NCBI RefSeq assembly: GCF_048323675.1
Contig: NZ_JBLWFK010000002.1
Coordinates: 372,001-436,000 of the forward strand
Direction of reading: 5' to 3'
Source: Mangrovimicrobium sp048323675
GTDB taxonomy: Bacteria > Pseudomonadota > Gammaproteobacteria > Pseudomonadales > Halieaceae
DNA: 64,000 nucleotides
Shown: piece after piece, positions 58,779-64,000 of the stretch
How positions within the stretch are numbered: the stretch's first letter is position 1
Layout: each line of letters opens with the position of its first letter
Translations under genes and position numbers: made by a program
The notes under the pieces: model-generated
Told to the model about the DNA's origin: nothing
Database searches by the model: none
The model's input: only the letters and a program-made list of their open reading frames with translations

Positions 58779-60098
58779 TTACTCTTCGCGGGCGATACGG
58801 GCCTGCCAGTTCGCGCTGCTGCGCAGCACCTCGGCAAGGTCCAGGGTAACAAGTTCGCGCTGTACCATCAGCGGATTGCCGGCCACCCAGCTGTGGGTGA
58901 CCTGGCTGCCGTTGCAGGCGTAGACCAGTTGGGACAGGGGGTTATAGAGCGGCTGGCATTCCGGGCCGGACAGGTCCACGGCGATCATATCCGCCAGTTT
59001 GCCGACCTCGAGGCTGCCGATGCGATCCTCCTGGCCCAGTGCGCGGGCGCCGCCCATGGTGGCCATATAGAGGATATCGCTGGCGGGCAAGGCCGCGGCA
59101 TCCCCGGCCTGCAGCTTGCCGAGCAGGGCGGCGGCCTGCATCTCGCCGAACAGGTTGAGGTCGTTGTTGCTGGCGGCGCCGTCGGTGCCGAGGGACACGT
59201 TGACACCGCGCGCAAGCAGCTTGCCGGTCGGGCAGGCGCCGGAGGCCAGTTTCATGTTGGATTGCGGGCAGTGGATGACATGGGCGCCGGTCGCCGCCAG
59301 CAGGGCCATGTCCTGGTCGCCGAGGTCGGTCATGTGTACACACTGGGTGCGCGGGCCGATCAGGCCAATGGCGTTGAGACTGTCGAGCGGTCGCTCGCCG
59401 TGCTGTTCCACCGCCGCCAGCACCTCACCGCGGGTCTCGTGCAGGTGAATCTGGATCGCCACGTCGAGTTCCGCCGCGAGGGTGGCTACCTTCTCCAGTG
59501 CGGGGCGGGAGACGGTATAGGGCGCGTGCGGGCCGAAGGCAATGCTGACCAGCTCGCGGTGCTTGAGGTCGTCGCGCAGCCGCAGGCCCTTGCTGATGTA
59601 GTCGTCAGGGCCAGAGCCCCAGGCCGTGGGAAAGTCGAAAATCGGGAACGCGAGCTGGCAGCGCATCCCCGCTTCCAGGGCGGCCCGGGCGGCGGCCTCC
59701 GGGAAAAAATACATGTCGCTGAAGGTTGTGGTACCGGCGCGGATCATCTCCGCGCAGGCGAGCAGAGTGCCGTCATGGACGAACTCGCTGCTGACATGCC
59801 GGCCCTCGGCGGGCCAGATGTGCTTTTCCAGCCAGGGCATCAGCGGCAGGTCGTCGGCGTAACCGCGCAGCAGCGACATCGCCGCATGGCCGTGGAGATT
59901 GACCAGGCCCGGCATCAGCGCGTGGCCGGGCAGCTCTATCTCCTGCGCGGCGGATACTGCTCTGGCCTCTGCCCGAGGCAGGATCGCCTGGATGCGCCCC
60001 CCGCTAACCAGCAGGCTGTGGCCGGCCAGGACTACTCCCCTGGGGATGACCGGCACAACCCAGTCGGCGTGGATAACAATGTCTGCCGCGAGCGTCAT
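58779..60098 (-). CDS. mtaD: 5-methylthioadenosine/S-adenosylhomocysteine deaminase
   Basis: The 439-residue amidohydrolase has the metal site GLVNLHGHAAMSLLRG, IQIHLHET, HVIHCPQSNMKLA and LGTDGAASNNDLN. It deaminates methylthioadenosine or S-adenosylhomocysteine. In Pseudomonas mtnA lies between this gene and gyrA; here there is none. First gene of the mtaD-ubiG-mupP-yciK set. Confidence 0.9.
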   Translation of the reverse strand: MTLAADIVIHADWVVPVIPRGVVLAGHSLLVSGGRIQAILPRAEARAVSAAQEIELPGHALMPGLVNLHGHAAMSLLRGYADDLPLMPWLEKHIWPAEGRHVSSEFVHDGTLLACAEMIRAGTTTFSDMYFFPEAAARAALEAGMRCQLAFPIFDFPTAWGSGPDDYISKGLRLRDDLKHRELVSIAFGPHAPYTVSRPALEKVATLAAELDVAIQIHLHETRGEVLAAVEQHGERPLDSLNAIGLIGPRTQCVHMTDLGDQDMALLAATGAHVIHCPQSNMKLASGACPTGKLLARGVNVSLGTDGAASNNDLNLFGEMQAAALLGKLQAGDAAALPASDILYMATMGGARALGQEDRIGSLEVGKLADMIAVDLSGPECQPLYNPLSQLVYACNGSQVTHSWVAGNPLMVQRELVTLDLAEVLRSSANWQARIAREE

Positions 60099-60204
60099 GA
60101 CGATGGCTCATTCTCCGGTCGGGTAAATGCTGTTTCCGGGTGCGGGAATGCACCGGGAGCCGCAGTATAACCGTAAAACATGGCGGCGGGCAGGACAGTT
60201 CCGG

Positions 60205-60210
60205 TATAAT
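60205..60210 (+). promoter_or_regulatory. -10 element of the gyrA promoter
   Basis: A perfect TATAAT lies 94 bases before the gyrA ATG in the 205-base gap between mtaD and gyrA. The upstream DNA has no good -35 at 16-19 bases, which is common for gyrase genes controlled by supercoiling. Its role is inferred from position. Confidence 0.4.
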
Positions 60211-60303
60211 GCGCCGTTTGGGCCGGGCCGGCTTTCTCGCCTACAGGGGTGGCGTAGGGCCCGGTAAAACGCGCTACAGCGGGTAGTTCAGGAACAGCAA
60301 TAA

Positions 60304-62936
<2,633 letters not shown>

Positions 62937-62940
<4 letters not shown>

Positions 62941-64000
62941 CCCGTTGTTATAACTTCTGTGCCGGACCGGCTGCCCTGCCGGAGTCTGTACTGGAACAGG
63001 CGCGCGACGAGATGATCGACTGGCACGGCAAGGGCCTGTCGGTCATGGAAATGAGCCATCGCAGCCCCGAAGTGGTCGGTATTTTTGAGACCGCAGAGGC
63101 CACGCTGCGCGAGTTGCTCGGGATCAGCGATGACTACGCGGTGCTCTTCCTGCAGGGCGGCGCCAGCACCCAGTTTTCCGCCGTGCCGCTGAACCTGCTG
63201 GGCGAGGGCGGCAGTGCCGATTACGTGAACACAGGGCAGTGGTCGAAAAAAGCCATCGCCGAAGGCAAGCGCTTCGGCAAGGTAAACGTTGCCGCCAGCT
63301 CCGAGGACACCAACTTTTCCACCATTCCGCCGCAGGACACCTGGCAGCTGGGCAGCGATGCGGCCTATCTTCACTACACGCCCAACGAGACTATCGGCGG
63401 CGTCGAGTACTTCTGGACGCCGGAGGTAAGCGCACCGCTGGTGGCGGACATGTCGTCGACCATCCTCTCGCGCCCCCTGGACGTGTCGAAATTCGGCGTG
63501 ATTTACGCCGGCGCGCAGAAAAATATCGGACCCGCCGGCCTGACCCTGGTCATCGTGCGCCGCGACCTGCTCGGTCGCACCAGCGGGTCCTGTCCCGCGA
63601 TGCTGGACTGGAAGATCGCCGCCGACAACGAATCCATGTACAACACCCCGCCGACCTACGCAGTGTACCTGGCAGGCCTGGTATTCGAGTGGCTGAAGGC
63701 CCGCGGTGGCCTCGCCGCCATGGAAACCGTCAACCGGCGCAAGGCGGAGAAACTCTACGGCTATATCGACGCCTCCGGGTTTTACGCGAACCCCGTGGAA
63801 GTGCCCAGCCGTTCCCTGATGAACGTGCCGTTCACCCTGGCCGACGAAGCCCTGGACAAGGCCTTCCTCGCCGGCGCCGACGAGGCCGGACTGCTCAACC
63901 TGAAGGGCCACCGCTCGGTGGGCGGCATGCGTGCCAGCCTCTACAACGCGGTCCCCGAGGCCGCCGTCGACGCGCTGATCGACTATATGCGCGACTTCGA
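62937..64000 (+). CDS. serC: Phosphoserine aminotransferase, 3' end cut by window
   Basis: The frame runs open from ATG 62937 to the window end, 354 codons; the family is about 360 residues, so nearly all is present. It begins MTRCYNFCAGPAALPESVL, with the SerC pattern SVMEMSHRSPE, VLFLQGGASTQF and the PLP lysine Lys195 in AGAQKNIGPAGLT. It makes phosphoserine (and a vitamin B6 intermediate) by transamination. The gyrA-serC order is typical of pseudomonads and relatives. Confidence 0.97.

Overview
The window is a 64 kb, GC-rich stretch of a gammaproteobacterial chromosome, densely coded, with no rRNA, tRNA, insertion sequence, prophage or CRISPR array that I can see. The order serC-gyrA-mtaD-ubiG-mupP-yciK at the right end matches the Pseudomonas-type gyrA neighbourhood. 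Combined with many TonB-dependent receptors, a cyo quinol oxidase, a sodium-pumping oxaloacetate decarboxylase and a cytochrome P450, this suggests an aerobic marine heterotroph, plausibly of the Halieaceae/OM60 group. The family assignment is inference; the class is well supported.

Layout. 1-0.7 kb: a partial NADAR (YbiA-like) gene and a small DUF2061 membrane protein behind a Fur-like box. 0.7-8.9 kb: an MFS transporter divergent from cyoABCD, a SURF1 assembly factor, and a RegB/RegA (RoxS/RoxR) redox two-component pair, forming a respiratory block. 8.9-21.1 kb: the accessory region, with an aldo/keto reductase, two SnoaL/NTF2-like proteins, an NAD-dependent epimerase coupled to an unknown protein, two tandem paralogous TonB-dependent receptors, a P450 and two TetR regulators. 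This looks like uptake and oxidation of a hydrophobic, steroid- or terpenoid-like compound. 21.1-30 kb: a CPA1 antiporter, a small unlisted membrane peptide, a DUF4124 protein, a TPP riboswitch controlling a TonB receptor and a PnuT-type transporter (a thiamine uptake operon), a UMF1/Atg22-type MFS protein, a GDPD phosphodiesterase and a YbhP-like EEP-fold protein.

30.3-47.4 kb is a C3/C4 carbon node. It holds a GAPDH-like gene that has lost the catalytic Cys, overlapping an intact gap gene, which overlaps ppc; then a SYLF protein, lutABC for lactate oxidation, a large unusual membrane/beta-propeller-like protein, a POT peptide transporter, oadGAB and a thioesterase.

47.4-64 kb is mostly housekeeping: pdxJ, a periplasmic cyclophilin, a YgiM-like SH3 protein, an acyl-CoA dehydrogenase, yciB, a PHP phosphatase, yciO, scpA, scpB, rluB, then yciK-mupP-ubiG-mtaD on the minus strand divergent from gyrA-serC. 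serC is cut by the window end.

The most promising novel signal is the translationally coupled trio of a GAPDH pseudoenzyme, GAPDH and PEP carboxylase. It is followed by the tandem receptor/P450 locus with its structured intergenic DNA and the chimeric protein at 38.7-41.1 kb.
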